64,000 nucleotides of DNA, taken from assembly GCA_037179385.1 (NCBI GenBank), contig CM074181.1, forward strand, positions 52,511,486 to 52,575,485, written 5' to 3'. The position numbers were made by a program, and so were the translations under genes. Positions 61,288 through 64,000 of this stretch are shown one piece after another; the first letter of the stretch is position 1, and every line of letters starts with the position of its first letter. Below the pieces are notes generated by a model, which searched no databases, was not told where the DNA came from, and worked only from the letters and a program-made list of their open reading frames with translations. The stretch is from Holothuria scabra. Lineage: Eukaryota > Echinodermata > Holothuroidea > Aspidochirotida > Holothuriidae.

Positions 61288-62201
61288 TTCACATCTGATT
61301 AAAAGATTGGCGGTGCCAGAATACCAAATTACACAAAAAGTTATGGACCATTTGGGGTAAGCTATCAGGCTAGTCAAGTATGTGTTAATTGCTTTCACGC
61401 AATGTGAACACAATGAATGTATAGATCACTAGATGGCATAGATCACTGTAACAAACTCAGATACCAGTCGCACCCCACACAGCCTTTGATCTACTGGGGT
61501 GTCTATGTTGCATTTTTCAAGAAGAAATGTAAGGGCATGCACAGTTGGGGTGGTGATGATAGGGTAATCAATAGTTCAAATGGTTGATGACAAATTCATA
61601 ACGTGACACTATTTTAAATCAGGAGTTAATCATATGCTCCCTATGATCAAAGACAACCAACAAATAAATGCAGCTTATAATGAACATTACTTAATTGATA
61701 GGCAGCTCCCAGCTCTCCCCTCTCATCATCAGCTGCTGTGATCAAGGCTTTACTTTATCTGTTGTATATTCAAGAGAGGCTGGACTATCAAGGGTTGGAC
61801 ACACCTCAAGCTACAAGCACTGCACTTAAGCCCATAAAAAAACACAATTTCTCAAATTTTTGGTTTCAATGGGAAATGATAAATATCTCATGCAGCTGTT
61901 TTAAAGTACTGTATGCTAGGCTTTCCTCCAAAGTCCAAATAATGGAAACCAACTCTTTAAGCTCCTTTGAGATCAGTCATGAGACTACAAGACAGACACA
62001 AGGGTAAAAAGGGATTCAATGACCTTGCTGAAAACCTCCCTTTTTTATAGTTAGCCAAGCATGAATACTGAAAACCCTATCTGCTCTCTCATATTACGTG
62101 GCATGTATCTGGGAATAATCCTCTCGTTATGCATGCTTTTCAAAGAAGATGTACACTTCATTCAGTAATATGAATGCAACCCTGAACATTAAAATGCATA
62201 C

Positions 62202-62317
62202 CTGTTTCAAAAGGTTTAATTCGGCTCGCAACCTCTGGACGGCTGAATCTATTTGCAGCAAACCAATCCTCTGCTTGTCTTCCAATGGCATTTTACTTGC
62301 CACCCAGTATGAAAAAT
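62202..62317 (-). CDS. crbn: Cereblon homologue, helical-region exon
   Basis: A 116-base exon encoding (D)FSYWVASKMPLEDKQRIG and then LLQIDSAVQRLRAELNLLKQ. The match to human CRBN is clear (DFSYRVAACLPIDDVLRIQ, LLKIGSAIQRLRCEL). It lies just before the C-terminal CULT domain. Acceptor CCAAG, donor GTATGC, phase 1 in and phase 0 out, consistent with both neighbours. Confidence 0.93.
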
Positions 62318-62776
62318 CTTGGGTAAAGAGGTAAAAGTTTCACACAATCAGTGTGAGTGGCTATCATTCCACTGAATCATTTAAAAAGATTCAAGTACTG
62401 TTCATTTATACTTAGTGATAATCTCCCACTTCTATTGGCCAATCATGGCCTCATGACAGTGGGGTTTATATCGAGATGAATTTACCTTACGGGATAAACA
62501 CATTCATCCTGGACTCCATTTTACTTTGGGTTACTTTGGGTTGTGTTCTTTAAACGTGGTTACTTGCAAAGCATCTGTCTTTTGAATCAAAATATTGTTG
62601 TGAATGAATGAGCAATTTAAACAACTCTGAACCTGTGCATTACACACATGACCACTAAGTCTTGAAGGCCAATGTTATTGCTGAATGCACTTCAGCTGAA
62701 CCTTGGAGCATCACTTGTTGTGACCCTCAATCATGTATCATCCTGTGGGGTGTTGTTTGACCTTTAATAAGCCTAA

Positions 62777-63133
62777 CAGGGCTTGATTTTCCTGGTTGTC
62801 CTATCGTCAGGGACAACTACAATTCCATACGGACAACCAAAAGTTAAAAGGTTGGTTGTCCGATGGACAACCATTTTTCTCTCAGATTGAAGAAGTATAC
62901 TGCTGACTGATTGACTCAACTTTTCCATCATACGGTATTACAGACTTCAAGTGTATCTGTCTCTCAAACATCACATCTTTTTATTCTTCAAGACCAATAA
63001 TACAGGAACACAACTGCTGTTTTATAATTCAGCAAAAAATGTTTCTGACAACCAACTTTCCTTGTGGATAACCAAAATTAGTGCAATGGTTGCTTGAAGG
63101 ACAACCATGAAGCTTTCTGAGAATCAAGGTCTA
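62777..63133. mobile_element. GGTTGTCC-family element, copy 4 (crbn intron)
   Basis: Left end CAGGGCTTGATTTTCCTGG; right end TGAGAATCAAGGTCTA. The flanks AAGCCTAA and GCCAATCA only loosely resemble each other, so the duplication is not confirmed. Confidence 0.65.
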
Positions 63134-63366
63134 GCCAATCAGTATAAGCAAACTGTAATACAACATACAAAATGTGACAGAAACTGCATCAAGGGGGTTA
63201 CCCTCAACTTCAAGTGTTCCTGAACTGATAATGCTTTCCACTACTTTCAACAGATGGCTCTATGTCTAATAAAACACAATGAACATATGACTGATGGATA
63301 GACTGGACCTATCATTGACCATGGGAGCTAAAGATTTGTTTTGTGCTGGAATTTAAGCGGTCTCCT

Positions 63367-63548
63367 CAGTGGTGGCACCAGGAATTTTGGTCAGAGGGGT
63401 GAGAATGGCCTGAAGTGGGGGTATGTGAAGTGCAGGATGTTAGAAACCCTAAAAGGGCACCAGCAGACAATTTTGGTTTGTGTGTGTGTGTGTGGGGGGT
63501 GGGGGGGGTAGGTGCAGTCGCCACCTGGCCATGGTAGCTCCACCACTG
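63367..63548. mobile_element. MITE with CAGTGGTGG ends
   Basis: Left CAGTGGTGGCACCAGG; right (minus strand) CAGTGGTGGAGCTACCATGG. A 182-bp element with a (GT)n and G tract inside. Flanks GGTCTCCT and AGTATCCC do not match well. Confidence 0.65.
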
Positions 63549-63819
63549 AGTATCCCACCATAAAATTTGCGAAAGAATTCCGTACTTGGTATTTTTAGAT
63601 ACTAAGGAACCTCACAGTAAGGAGAGTTTCCAGCATCATCATAAGCAATCAATAGGAAAACTGAAGGTGGTTGAAAGGGGCTGTGGGCAGGGAGAAGGAG
63701 ATGTAGACTGGCTAAGCTCCTGCTTGATTTGTCTATTATTGGTACATTATTCTTACAAAAATCATCTTTCTTAACACATTTTTTCGTTTATGAAAGAGCC
63801 AAAAAAAAAAAAAAATTAC

Positions 63820-63907
63820 CAACAGCATTTGCAGGAACGGCATCCAAACGCATAGATCCTTCATACCAGCTTCTTAATTCACACTTGATGTGATACATTA
63901 ACATTGC
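63820..63907 (-). CDS. crbn: Cereblon (CRBN) homologue, internal exon near the end of the Lon-like region
   Basis: First crbn exon visible in the window (88 bases, acceptor TTTAG, donor GTAATT). It encodes AMLMYHIKCELRSWYEG and then a variable linker ending PANAV, matching the human segment around LMDRIKKQLREW before the DFSY motif. Exit phase is 1: the terminal G joins AT of the next exon to make Asp. Cereblon is the substrate receptor that binds DDB1 in the CRL4 E3 ubiquitin ligase; this part belongs to the helical DDB1-binding region. The upstream exons (N-terminus and most of the Lon-like domain) lie past base 64000. Confidence 0.85.
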
Positions 63908-64000
63908 CTAAATGTAGATGAGATAAAAAGGAAGAATTGTTTGACTGAAATTCATTCAAATGTGAAGGAAGCCATCCCAATATTACCACAGTTAAAACCT

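Larger units (their letters stand above)
59445..62201 (-). other. crbn intron with tandem repeat and insertions
   Basis: A 2.8 kb phase-0 intron. It holds a 32-bp tandem repeat, a family C repeat and a 179-bp hAT-type MITE, listed separately. The span 61290-62200 shows nothing recognisable. Confidence 0.88.
62318..63819 (-). other. crbn intron with two MITEs
   Basis: A 1.5 kb phase-1 intron that contains a GGTTGTCC-family element (62777-63133) and a CAGTGG-terminated MITE (63367-63548). Confidence 0.88.

Overview
The window is an AT-rich, repeat-dense stretch of a metazoan nuclear genome. It contains split genes with GT-AG introns, tRNA-derived SINEs, many small DNA transposons and no bacterial-style coding density. 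Frequent TACAGTA/TACTGTA and TAGGCCTA words, together with the protein matches, suggest an ambulacrarian, most likely an echinoderm and possibly a holothurian. That assignment is an inference from word style and is not proven.

Two conserved genes are supported, both on the minus strand. The 5' part of st7 (suppressor of tumorigenicity 7) has three coding exons at 36493-36346, 5900-5821 and 2925-2875, and continues beyond base 1. The 3' part of crbn (cereblon, the substrate receptor of the CRL4 ubiquitin ligase) has five coding exons at 63907-63820, 62317-62202, 59444-59383, 58420-58289 and 57234-57066, and starts beyond base 64000. All splice sites are GT-AG and all intron phases agree. In transcription order crbn lies upstream of st7, about 20.6 kb apart. 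No other protein-coding gene could be supported.

Layout: 1-2874 is st7 intron 3 (partial); 2926-5820 is intron 2; 5901-36345 is a 30 kb intron 1; 36494-57065 is the intergenic region; 57066-64000 is the crbn 3' part. The non-coding DNA is mostly a layered record of transposon insertions. There are hAT-type elements with 8-bp target duplications (10775, 18564, 21213, 28317, 29982, 32649, 40535, 48963, 61109), a TTAA foldback element (13409-13968), several inverted-repeat MITE families, a tRNA-derived SINE family, and a 5.2 kb TA-flanked element at 45165-50331 that carries a related 3 kb element inside it. A tandem repeat at 29395-31440 carries perfect nuclear-receptor direct-repeat motifs.

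The two genes do not form an obvious functional unit; their proximity may be a lineage-specific or ancestral linkage. Gene calls rest on protein similarity recognised by eye and on splice phase. Repeat family boundaries without a target-site duplication are approximate.
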